Shown piece after piece: positions 11,264 to 21,749 of a DNA stretch of 64,000 bases. Below the pieces are notes generated by a model that was given only the letters and a program-made list of their open reading frames with translations, was not told the origin of the DNA and ran no database searches. A program made the position numbers and the translations under genes. The first letter of the stretch is position 1, and every line of letters begins with the position of its first letter. This DNA comes from Leishmania infantum JPCM5 (lineage: Eukaryota; Euglenozoa; Kinetoplastea; Trypanosomatida; Trypanosomatidae), in contig NC_009414.2 of the NCBI RefSeq assembly GCF_000002875.2, positions 783,001-847,000 of the forward strand. Direction: 5' to 3'.

Positions 11264-12815
11264 GCCTCCGCAAGGGGGGCTCGTGCACGATTGCAAGAAA
11301 AAAGCGTTCAGGACTTGAACAATAGTCACCGCGGCGAAAAAGTTTGTCGTAAAGAAGCCGCCGCCAAGGAAAAAAAAAAAGAAACAGAACGAACGAAAAA
11401 GCATGATGAAAGTTTTTCTATATGAAGGAAAATAGAAACCACCCACACGGGATCCGGGAAAAGGTATATATAAAGAGGAAGAAAACGCGCACGAAAAGGG
11501 AAGGAACCAATTCGAGGGAAAGAAGAAGAGCGATCTTTTGCCAGGCTTCAGCGCCAACTCAAGCAGACACACCCACAGGACTCCGCTGCGCCAGCAACCA
11601 CAAGTCTGACAAAGCACATAGAGAACTGAAAATAGGAGTTGGCGCACGGAGTGCGCCCCTCTCACCTTCGTGCATCTCCATGAACACCGTCGGAGCACTA
11701 GTGAGCGATAATAATAAGGGCGAGCCCCCAGTGAGTGCCCAGCGTCGATCCATGAAAGCACAGGAAGACGGAGGAAAAAGAAAGGAGGACAAAGGCAAGA
11801 GCCCCTCCGCACCCAAGGAAAAAAGCGTATCCGGAGCAAAAGGCAAAAACAAAAAATAATATATATATATATACAAAAATACAGCGGGTACAGCGAAGCA
11901 CGCAGGGCATGTGTGACACGTGGGTAGCGCCGAAAGAAGAACAAGAAGAGAACACAAACACTTGGAAGGACAATATATGCAAAACAATAGGGAGCGCCAT
12001 GCCCTCAGATCCATCCAAACACGTAAGCTCGCCCTGCGAATGCAGCACATATGGTCGCGCCATGCAAGACGGAGGGGAGAAACGAGATCTGAGAAGCATG
12101 TAGAGAGCGAGAGGAAAAAACGCAAGCGTAGAAACGCAGAAGAGGAGCCCAAACAGAATGGATTATTGTTTTTCTCGCTGTTAGCGGAGGCAGTTCCCCA
12201 AAACAAGAAGACAAGCAGGGGGGGCGAAAGACGCAGAAGAGAGAGCCACAAACCAAAACAAACAACAGAAAAGGCAGTGTGGCATGGGGTGGGGAGCTGA
12301 GCGGGTCAGAGTGCGCAGGCAGACTGCTCTCCTTTTGATACGCAAGCACATGAAAAGAACGGAAGGCAGTAACGAGAAGAAAAAAAAGCAGCAAAGGAAA
12401 AAAATGGAAGGCTGCACCACTGCTTTAGGCGAGAGCAGCAGCACAAGTGTTTCTTCTTTTTTTTTCTTCGATGGGGTGACACTCTGGCGACACGCGCTAG
12501 CCTCTTGCGTGCCGAGATGCACGTATGCAAGATCGCATACGCGCACTTTACATTTCCGAGGAGATGCTGCAGTTAGTGCGACTAGAGGTGGCAGTGGATA
12601 ATGGAACCCCGCTGGGAGTGAGTGGGAAAGACACTCCGTCACCGAAGGGAAACGAAAAAGAAAGCGGACGGTGTTCTCAACGACTAACGTTGTGCCACAC
12701 TGCCACTCGTCATTCCGACCTTTTGGCGCACCGATGTGTACACCTTGTCCATAGCGCAGTAAGTCGTGTCAGTGCACCGGTGCGCTTGTCACAGTGCTCA
12801 CTACATTCACATCTA
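11264..12815. other. RRM paralogue 2 proximal 3'UTR
   Basis: Pyrimidine-rich on the transcript strand, with a TA repeat at about 11858-11872. No gene is supported. Confidence 0.5.
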
Positions 12816-14324
12816 CTACCACCACACTCCTGGTCCACGTTGGCCGGTGATCACGCTTCCCTCGGCGCTCGCGCTCTGCAGAGCGTGAACACGAACGGCG
12901 TCTTCGTTGTTGGGGCCTGCGACGCTTGCCTCGCCAAGAACCTCATCTTCAGCGTCGCAGCGGGGAGGGACGACTTGAAGTGGGTCTGTATAGACAGCAT
13001 CAAGGCACGTGCCGAAGGAGTTCATCGAGCCAGCGGATCCGTTCGTGTAGGCTGCTTGATTACTGCTGATACCCAACAGGCTCTTCGGCTGCGAGCCCGC
13101 CAGCATCGGTCCAAAAGTCGACGTCGGAGACGTGAATGGCTCGCAGTTCATGTTCATGGCGTCAGGAGTCAGCATGTACTGCAGCCCATTCTCCATCAGC
13201 ACCACGGTCGCGTTCGCAGTGGGATTCAGCAGGGAAAAGTTCGGCTTGGCCGCAGCATCCGTGGTCTGCAGCGGTGGGTTCAGCAGCAGAAGCGGTGCCG
13301 ACTGCGTGGCGGGGGCAAAGTTGTAGGGCGGCATGGGGGAGCTGAAGGACGACGCAGGAATGAAAATCTGCTGTCCGCTCTCGCCAAGCGTGTAGCAGTA
13401 GCCTGGCGTCGGCTGCAGCAGCTGCTGCGGCATGGAAAAGGCTGCCGTCGGAGTGTGCTGCGCCACGTCCGTCATGGCAGGCAGAAAAGGCGGTGGCGGT
13501 GGTGGCATCGGTGGCGCACTCGCAGGTGTCACGGACGGCAGGGCGGCAGCGATGCCACCGGTGCCGCTGCCACGCGGACCGGCCGTGCTCTTAGAAGACG
13601 TTTTCGACTCGACGGTCCTGCTCGAGCTGCCGCCGTGACTGCTAGAAACGCCATTCTCGCTGCTCAGCGTCGTGGAAGAGGTGTGAAGCGATCCGGAGTT
13701 CTCGTGGTGGCTGTGCGGTGGCGGAAAGATGCACCCGCTGTTCGGGGCGTGCGTCTGCATTCCGTCACGACGGCGCCGCCGCTCCTTCTTGGCGTCATCG
13801 CTGTCCTCGAACTTGGCGAGGATCGGCGCCGAGCCGTGGAAATAGGTATTGTTGCCGTGGAGCTTCGCTAGAGCATTCTTGGCATCCTCGACGGTCTCGT
13901 ACTCGGCGTAGACGACCCACACGGGATTGCCGTAATGATCCTCACGCATGGCAAAGTAGATCAAGTTGCCGAAGGCCTTCAGAAAGCGCTCCATCTTTTC
14001 CTGCCCGACGCTCATCGGGATATTGCGGATATACAGTACGTTGCTCTCTTCGGTAAAGATCTTACCATTGTGGTTGGAGGGGTAGATCACCAGCGTGAAA
14101 CTGTGCCCACACGCACGTGCCATCTTACGGTTCAGTGCTTTGTACGCCTTGGCGCCCTTCTCCTCCTCGTCGAAGAGCACAAAACCAAATCCCTTGCTCT
14201 TGCCGGTCGCGGCGTCCAGCATAATCTTAGCACTGGAGGGGCCAAACTCGCTGAAGATATGGAGGAGGTCCGCATCGTTAATGTTGCGCGGCAGTTTGGC
14301 CACAAACAAGTTCTGGAGAGACAT
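12816..14324 (-). CDS. Double-RRM RNA-binding protein (paralogue 2)
   Basis: A 502-residue RNA-binding protein, paralogous to the one encoded at 6281-7792. RRM1 (about residues 4-85) has RNP2 NLFVAKL and a canonical RNP1 KGFGFVLF at 44-51. RRM2 (about 95-175) has RNP2 VLYIRNI and an atypical RNP1 (VWVVYAEY) lacking the usual Gly/Phe pattern. A basic stretch KKERRRRRDG follows. The C-terminal two-thirds is low-complexity Ser/Pro/Thr/Ala with a polyproline run (PPMPPPPPPFLP) and a few hydrophobic islands (PGYCYTLGESGQQIFIPAS, NGLQYMLTPDAMN), probably for protein contacts. The first ATG (14324) is preceded by an excellent splice acceptor 41 nt upstream. A role in mRNA stability or translation is inferred from the family. 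The two RRM genes share the head region but not the tail, so they are an old duplication. Confidence 0.87.
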   Translation of the reverse strand: MSLQNLFVAKLPRNINDADLLHIFSEFGPSSAKIMLDAATGKSKGFGFVLFDEEEKGAKAYKALNRKMARACGHSFTLVIYPSNHNGKIFTEESNVLYIRNIPMSVGQEKMERFLKAFGNLIYFAMREDHYGNPVWVVYAEYETVEDAKNALAKLHGNNTYFHGSAPILAKFEDSDDAKKERRRRRDGMQTHAPNSGCIFPPPHSHHENSGSLHTSSTTLSSENGVSSSHGGSSSRTVESKTSSKSTAGPRGSGTGGIAAALPSVTPASAPPMPPPPPPFLPAMTDVAQHTPTAAFSMPQQLLQPTPGYCYTLGESGQQIFIPASSFSSPMPPYNFAPATQSAPLLLLNPPLQTTDAAAKPNFSLLNPTANATVVLMENGLQYMLTPDAMNMNCEPFTSPTSTFGPMLAGSQPKSLLGISSNQAAYTNGSAGSMNSFGTCLDAVYTDPLQVVPPRCDAEDEVLGEASVAGPNNEDAVRVHALQSASAEGSVITGQRGPGVWW

Positions 14325-14365
14325 AGACACTCGTTAAGTCGGACAGGTACGTTGTCAGCTCCGTG

Positions 14366-14367
14366 CT
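14366..14367 (-). promoter_or_regulatory. Predicted spliced-leader acceptor, RRM paralogue 2
   Basis: The minus-strand CCTCTCCTCCATTGTC, then a T-run and GCATTGCAG, ends in AG 41 nt before ATG 14324. It is the clearest acceptor in the window. Confidence 0.55.
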
Positions 14368-17300
14368 GCAATGCAAAAAAAAAGACAATGGAGGAGAGGG
14401 TGTGATACAAATGCCTGTTCTTCCCCCGATGCTTCTGCTGCGCAAGTACCAGGCGTTTCTCAATGAGCCGTTAGCTGAAGCAACGAAGAAGGAGAAGCTG
14501 ACACACGCACACACACAGACACACAGACTGAGAGGGAGGGAGGCAGAGAGCAGATTGTGAAAAAAAAAGGGAGGGGAGATCACAACAAACGTAAGACACC
14601 TGCAAGTGACAGTAGCGGCTGCCAAGAAGGTCCGGTACACAAATAAAGCACACACAACGAAACGAGTGTGACGTAGAGGGAGAATAAAGAGGGCGGCCCT
14701 CTGTTTCTATGGCGGTGTCTGTATGTGTGCGACGGAAGGGAAAGCAGAAGGGGAGGAAGAGAGCAGCGTCACTGTATCTTTATAGGGCAGATCACACCAA
14801 AAAGCCGTGAAACCCAGAAACAAATTGAGGAAACAAAGAGAAGAGAATGTGAAACAACAAGGTGAACACACGCACTCGCATAGAGGGACAAGAAGTGCGG
14901 CGCGCAGACAAATAAAAAAAAGAGCACTCGCGCGGGCAGAGAGACACGGGAAGAACGGAGGAGGAGCGGGGGAATGTACTCGTGAGCAAGATGAGATACC
15001 GGAGCAAAAAGAAGGTTGAGAGAGAGAGGGACAGATGCACGAAGATGAAAGGAAGAACAGCAACACGTTACACAGCTCGAGAGCCGACCAACGATCGAGT
15101 GTGCTACCTCTGGGCGCGGAGAGGAAGAGGGGAAAGGGAAAAAAAAGAAGCTGCCGAGACACTAGAAATACGAAAAGACTAACAAAGAGAAAGATGAACT
15201 AGAAATAGCGACTAGATGGAAAATAATCCGCTCCCGGCGAGCGCTTGCGATTCGCCTTGCTGTCCTGTACCCAATTCGGCCGGTACGCACGGGCAGTGTA
15301 TGCTGGGCACCTTTTGGAGGGCGGGGGACCAACAAACCTACAACAGGCAATGGTAAGGTAAAGAAGGGTACTGGGCAGGCGCGAAGGAAAATACACACAG
15401 ATGCTAAAGAAAAAAAAACCGAAATTAAAACGATGAGAGTGACAGGGAAAAGAAAAGATACAGTGGGGGCGACAATAACAAAAAGAAGGCCGAGAAAAAA
15501 AAAACGACACCAGGAAAACAGACTGAGAGCGTAGACCAAGGTCACTAGGGGAGGAGGGAGAGAGAGAACAGTAGAGGACAGGAAATCAAGGGCGTACAGT
15601 AGGGAGACAGAAACCACGCGACACGACAAAGGGGACGAAATCGGGAGAGTTACACAAATATACTTCGGTACAGAAACGAAAAAGAACAGGAAGAGAGAGA
15701 GGCCGAAGAACCAAACAAAAAAAAAGAGGAGGAGGAGGGAGAAACAACGCCAAAAAATTTGTATTTTTTTTGATGCTAGGAGCGGAAAAGAAGCAGAGAA
15801 ATGGCAACAAAGAGAAGTTAAGCTTGGGGAGGGGAGGGGGGCTGTCACTGGCAAGCGAGAAAACGGAAGGGGCGGCAGATGGAGAAACGAGAAGTACCAA
15901 TCGTGCGCTGCGTTCTAAAACAAATCTTTTGTGAGTCACAATGAGCCCAATACGCAGTTGAGGGTCCTTGTATAGGCACTGGGGGAGGGGTGGAGCGCAC
16001 ACACACACTCAAGAAACAAAACAACAAAGCGTGAGTGTAGTGATAGCCACGAAGAAGTAGATACGAGCGAGAAATAAAGCGCTGACGGCAGCAGCGAGCA
16101 GACAGCCGAGAAGTGAAAAGAAAACAAGAATTTGATTCACACTTTCCCCTTTATTATTATTATTAGTCGCTCACCCGGTTTTCGTCTGCCAAAATGCTGT
16201 AGCGTCCTCGCTGACAGAGGGGGAGAAGAGAAAACAGAAAACTCAAAAAAAAGTTCGGTGGGAGAGAAGAGGAGAGGAGAAGGGGGGGGTTGAGAGAAAG
16301 AAGAGAAATTCGAACACAAAGTGATACTGTACACTGCAACACAGTAAGACTGGGGGGGAGGACGAGTGCGTCGCCGGCTTTCCGTTCTATGTTATTATAT
16401 TCCTTTTCGTTTCTTCGTCGGTTGTATAGACCGGAGTTTTTTTTTTCGTTCGCTTCGGCTGTTTGAAGGGAAGCAAAGGCGAAGAGAGAGAGAGCAAAGG
16501 ATGTGGCGACACCCTTTGCTCTCTTTTCGCGCTCCGGCGTGAAGACAGGGAGGGGTGAAAAAGTTTGCCTTTTGATTTCGTTTTCTTCGTGGATATGCCG
16601 TAGAACAACCCCAGCCAGCCGAGCAGAGTAAGTAAGCGAGAGAGCTTAGTCTGAGAGCCAGACTTGGGTTATTAACAGCCGGTGGAGGGGTTAGCAGAGG
16701 TGAAGCAAGGCCACACAAACAGAGAGGGGAGAAAAAAGACGAAGGCAGATGCGTGTTACTGCACAAAGATTTGAAGATCAAAAAGCTATAAATGCGAGAG
16801 AACAAGATAGAGAGAGGGAGAGGTCCACTGAGGAAGCTGGTATCAAGTACGAGACACACAGCACGACGAGGTCGGGTAGGAGACACGAGAAAAAATGAAA
16901 AGATGCGGTGAGACAGCCAAAGATGCAGGCCAGCGTTCGACTCCCTCTTTCTTTTGCTGGTTACAGATGAAGAGAGTGCAAAAAAAAAGCAGATATATAA
17001 GACGTAAGAGCTGGATAGCCGCACCTAACCTTTATGACGTGGAGACGATGGGTGGCGAAACTTCAGGGTAGTGGCGTACAACCTAATACATAAGAAAATA
17101 GAGTCAAAAAGAGCCTTGGCCAGTCGTAGGGGCAGCGTGAAAACTTCGTTGTTTTTCTTTGGCGGTGCTCTTTGCTCGTTCGAGTACTTTCTTTGTGTGC
17201 GTGTGTTTTTTTCAATGCAGCCCCTGACTCAGCTTTTCCTGCCCACAACGACGACGTCGAAGCGAAAGCCACGTCCGCTCTTGCCGACGCTGAGTTGCAG

Positions 17301-18049
17301 GAGAGACACACACACACAGACCTCTCGGTCACTTCACCAAAACAAAGAGACAATAATAGATGCGCCAGTTTCAGCGGGGAGGAGCTTTTCGCGCGGCAGG
17401 ATACTGACAAGAGGTTACAGCGCCGCTGGAGGAGAGCAAGCACCAGACTCGGGTCACTGTAGGATGTGGGGGTCGCTTGTGTTCTTTTCTGTCGATGACC
17501 TTTTGTTTCCTTCGCCACCTCGATCCCCTGCCGTTGCCGACGGTGCTTTTCACGCTAACTGGTATCGGAGTCGTTTTGCACGGCTGGGAGGCCTGCAAGC
17601 GCCGTGGGAGAGAAGGGGGAGGCAACGATGATGATGTGGAGTTATGCAGAGGACGAAAAGGGAGAGGGGGGGAGGGAGCGGATCTTAAAAAGAATTCGAG
17701 CGACAGAGGGGGTTAGAAAAGGTGGGGGAGAAATTTTTTCTGTGCTTTTTTTTCTTTTGACGGATCGAGGGTAACCGCGAGATCGGGAGGGGGGAAGGGG
17801 ACGGGAAGGAAGAGAAGAAGCAAAGAAAAACAGAAGAATAAGAAAAAACACGAAATGCTAAAGCAAGGCCAGAGAAGGGGAGGGATATCCAGAGGTCTGT
17901 AGGGAGTTGTGGGGATGTTGTTTCGTTGGTGAAGAGAGATGTGAGCGTGGGGGGATCGACCGTACGCCGTTTCATATAAAAAGGTGTATGAGCACGTGTG
18001 TGCGTATTTTGGGAAGAGGGGAGTAGAGATCGAGAGGTAGGGGATGCGC

Positions 18050-18234
18050 GAGGGAAGACAAAGAGGAAACTCATCAAGAGAAGGCGCGCGCTGCTTTGCG
18101 CAGCGTCGGCGGCGGAAGATGAGCTTCGCGCCCAGCATGTCGAGGGTCTCCCCGGTTGGTGAGAATACCAAGCACGGTGGGCAGCTCTTAGGAGCCTTTG
18201 TGCCTGGAAAAAAATTCAGCGTTAACTGAAGCAT
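18050..18234 (-). other. Coding-like patch, possible short ORF
   Basis: ATG 18234 opens a frame whose first ~60 codons (MLQLTLNFFPGTKAPKSCPP, later SPTGETLDMLGAKLIF) include a G/C-ended stretch and a CPPC pair. After about 18050 it becomes low-complexity Pro/Leu/Ser. No family was recognised and no strong pyrimidine tract lies immediately upstream. Confidence 0.2.
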
Positions 18235-19013
18235 GGTGCACTCACCCAAGACAGAATAACACGCAGGGGCCAATGCTCCCTGCAAGAGGGGCCGTCCCTG
18301 GGATATTCAGCCGTGAGCTCGAAGTTTGAGAAGCTGCACACGCAATACGTGTGTCTGACACGGCGAGCGACATCTCGCCACCCCCTCCCTCCATGTGCTC
18401 TCTCGCTCGTTGTTTGAGATGATCGTTGCATTGTTCGCATGCTTCGTTTTTCTTTGCTTCATCCGCTTTCCTGCTGCCGTCGGATACGCATACATACAGA
18501 GATGTTTCGTTTTTTTTTTTGTTGATTCAAGGTGGGGATGGGGTAGGGAGAAGGGGCGGAGAGGCAGTCATTAAGTACCCCTGAAACGATGCGAAATGAT
18601 AGAAAATAAAGAAAAAGATGGTGATGCAGCAGAGGAGATTGGCGGGGGAGAAAGATCGCTTCCAGCACCGCGATGGGAGAGGGTAGTGACCGCAGGCGTG
18701 GAGGCTGGGAAAGGATCGAGGATAGGCCTGAAACGACAACAATCAACGAAACGGCGTTAGAAGAACGATGACCACAAACCCCAAAGTTGCCAAAACCATC
18801 TAGGGCCACATCCAACACGCACCGCCGAGAGCGTGACATACGCATGAGTGTGAATGGTCTCTCGCATGGGCCCATTACGATGAGAGAGATAGAGCAGAGA
18901 AGTCGTTCAAGCTGGTTTCGTCGCTTTTCGAAACATTTGTGAGCGCCACACTTCTTTTTCGCTTCCTCGGCGTGTGCACGTGTCTTTCGCTGTTGCCGGC
19001 TCAAAGTGTTCTC

Positions 19014-19039
19014 GCGTGTGTGTGTGTGTGTGTGTGTGT
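19014..19039. repeat. GT/CA microsatellite
   Basis: An uninterrupted GT run on the plus strand, abutting the downstream end of the candidate small gene, so copy number would change any reading frame through it. Confidence 0.85.
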
Positions 19040-19323
19040 CCCACGCGTTCTTGTGCGCGATGACGAAGACAGTGCTGTACGCGTTGTAGCGGTAAGGATT
19101 CTGGTACGCCGGCATAACAAAGCCCTTCGAATGCGTCAAACCTTCCTCCTCCTACCTCACTGTAGCATGTTGCGACGGTGATGGGGGTGTGCGGCTGGTT
19201 CGTCATGGAGATGGCGCCCGTGGTGCTGCGGCCGGAGAGGACCTGCAAGTCGCCCCTCTCGCCGCAGGGCACCATCTCGTTCACGGTGAGGCTCCTCGCT
19301 TCCGGCGTGAAAGCGTGTGACAT
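19040..19323 (-). pseudogene. Candidate small gene with one frameshift
   Basis: From ATG 19323 the minus strand reads a frame with strongly G/C-ended codons for about 50 residues (MSHAFTPEARSLTVNEMVPC, continuing to TNQPHTPITVATCYS). It loses that quality in a GGA-rich stretch at about 19160-19143. Sequence with equally strong codon bias then continues in the +1 frame (GFVMPAYQNPYRYNAYSTVF to IAHKNAWD) to about 19040, where a CA repeat begins. The second frame has a stop (TAG) just before the switch, so one indel separates the halves. A pyrimidine tract and AG lie about 45 nt upstream (19371-19370). No family was recognised. It could be a recent pseudogene, a sequence error in a real small gene, or chance; the double-frame bias favours once-coding DNA. 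Confidence 0.35.
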
Positions 19324-19369
19324 CGGGTCCGATAGAGAAGCGGCATCGAGGCGACCGCCGTGATGTGAG

Positions 19370-19371
19370 CA
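19370..19371 (-). promoter_or_regulatory. Possible spliced-leader acceptor upstream of candidate small gene
   Basis: The minus strand reads CTCTCTCTTGTTTCTTCTTG, then CATCCCCACTTCACCACAAG, a textbook tract plus AG inside the 12 kb gap. Confidence 0.35.
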
Positions 19372-21711
19372 TGAGAGGGAGCGGCTTGTGGTGAAGTGGG
19401 GATGCACACAAGAAGAAACAAGAGAGAGACGATGACGAGAGCGATGCAGGAACACGAATGGATGAGAACAGCGTCACAACAGAGACCTACGCCGCACAAC
19501 TACATGCGCTACACGAAGTGGACGCTTTTTTCTTTCCCGAGGGCATTGCCGTAGCATGCCCTATGTAAGAAGAAAGTGAGTTCATCCACGACTCGCACTC
19601 CTTCAAACTCTCGAGCAATGTGTGATTGTGCGCGCCACAGCACCATCAGCCTCCCTAGTCGGAGGTAAGGAGCACACATTGTAGGCCAAAACATTTGACC
19701 GTAGCCTCCCCCGACTTGCGCTGCACGTGCACCGCGCGGCCGCAAGATGTTGGCACATCGAATCCGCTTCCCGTACACGCACGCACGGGTGAAAAGACGA
19801 AGGGGACGATGGAGGCGTTGATTCATCGACATATGCGCGCCCTCTTCGCAAAGACGGGTAGCTCTCAGCATGCCATGTGCCCTTTCCTCTTTTTTTTTTC
19901 TTGTCTTAATACGGAAACGACAAAAAACGACGAACCGAAACACAAAAAAAAAAGAGCCGAATAAAAGCAAAACTACATACATACATATGGAAAAGACACG
20001 AAGGGAAGAGAACAAGCAGAGAAGGCTTGCCAACAGTAGAAACTACGAAAGAAGGCGTAAAAAAAAAGCATGTAAGATAGTCTTTGAAGAGAGAGGGTCT
20101 TGTCATTGTTGTTTTCGGCAGCGAACTGGGGCGTGTCGTGGTGAGGTGGAAAAAGTTCCGAAGTCACCTTTTGTGTGTGTGTGTGTTTCGCACAAAGCGC
20201 GCCGACTATCGCCCATGATCGACGACATCTTTTCTTTTTTTTTCGTAAAACGTCTTTCGCCCGCCTCTTCCGTTTGTCGTATAGCCTCAACAATGGACCC
20301 GCCATGAGTCATTGATTCTTTTTTCTTGTATGCTGTGTCCATGCGTGCTCCCCGAACGCACTGCGTGCCGTAAGTCCTCCTTCTGGATCACGTGCAAACC
20401 ATGGAAATGAAGGTGCACATGCCAAACAAAGAGAAGAAAAAAAAACTCCAGCACGCTCCAGTCCGCTAAAACGACAGCGGGAGCAACCGAGAGAGAACAA
20501 AAGCGAAGAAGACGAAAAACAAAAAAGAAGATGTGCAGCGGAAAGTTCACTGGTGATACGAGACTCATCGAACCCGTGCCCACGATTCTCATGGCATGGA
20601 GGAGCCGAAAAGAAGAAGGAAGACGAGCAGCATCACTGAAAAGAAAGGGGAAACGTAAAAAAGACAAAAGACGTCTGAGGCACAGAAGAAAAAAAGAGAG
20701 TTACGAAGATAGAGTCCGAAGAGCAAACGAAGTGCGCCTCTTTTTCTTTTTTTTTTCGAGTGCAATCTCTCCGTTTTTTTTTTGTGTGTTTTTTTCGTTG
20801 TTCTTTCCCTTACTCAGTATCTCGCGTTCTTCTTTTCGTGACGTCGCTGAGTCCCAGCATTGCGGTCACCAGCGATGTTTGTCTTCTTTTTGTCTTGCAG
20901 CACGTCCTTTCATGCCTTCTTCGGTGCCTGTTTCCATTTTTCTTTTGGCAACGCCATCACCACCGCCAACCACTACCAGCCACCGCCACACTCACCTCAT
21001 TTTTCTTGATGGGCTTCACCAGCGTATGTCTTTTGCTTTGCCATTGTACGTCGTGGGAAAGAGAGCGAGGGGGTGGGCCAGCGTTATTGAAGTCAGCAAA
21101 ACAACGAAAAAAAAAGAAAGCAGGTACGATCCGTGGCACCCTGCACCCACCCCATTTTGGCCCCACCTCTCCACCTGTCTTTGGCATATCCTCGAGAACG
21201 ACGGAAAAGGTCATACAAGCCACACACATCAAAAAGGCAAGAGCACCGCACAAAGAAAGAAAAATTGCGGGCGATCACATTTCATGGGCGCATACCCAGA
21301 CAAACAGAGAGGGAGGGGGAGGGGGAAGGGGTAACAGGAGGTCGTATTCAGGAAAGACTAATCAGCTGCATCATGGAGGGAAGGACTGATTAATCGCATA
21401 AAATCTATACTGAGAGAAGGGCAAACAAACAGCACCACAAGATTGCGTATGAGGGAGTATGTGTGTATATGCTTCTTGTCAAGTTCTCGGAACGGGTTTG
21501 CTGAAAGGGAGGCGAAAAAGAAGGGGGCTAGATGAAGAAAGAGGTGATCCAGTGGTGGTGGTGGTGGTAGTGGGAGGGGAAAGACCTACTCTCTGGTGTT
21601 TGTTTCATGGCGGCTGCACTTTCTCAAGAAAAGATCAAGAGAACAACAGCATACAGAAAAGCAAGGAACATGCAAAATAGAGCGCGAACCGAAAGCGATA
21701 AACAAGAAAGC

Positions 21712-21713
<2 letters not shown>

Positions 21714-21749
<36 letters not shown>
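21714..21749. repeat. CA microsatellite
   Basis: About 17 CA units on the plus strand, the longest dinucleotide repeat in the window. Confidence 0.9.

Noticed and set aside
11087..11944. 285-codon minus-strand ORF
   Set aside because: Runs from pyrimidine-rich UTR into the retroposon repeat; the shared C-terminal part occurs in each repeat copy simply because the repeat is open there.
12525..13871. 448-codon plus-strand ORF
   Set aside because: Antisense shadow of the minus-strand RRM gene at 12816-14324; Arg-rich composition arises from the opposite strand's codon bias.
15162..15854. 230-codon minus-strand ORF
   Set aside because: Low-complexity Leu/Phe/Ser translation of a pyrimidine-rich tract.
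20531..21334. 267-codon plus-strand ORF in the 12 kb gap
   Set aside because: Lys/Arg-rich, then Phe/Ser-rich low complexity, explained by purine and pyrimidine runs; no codon bias or domain.
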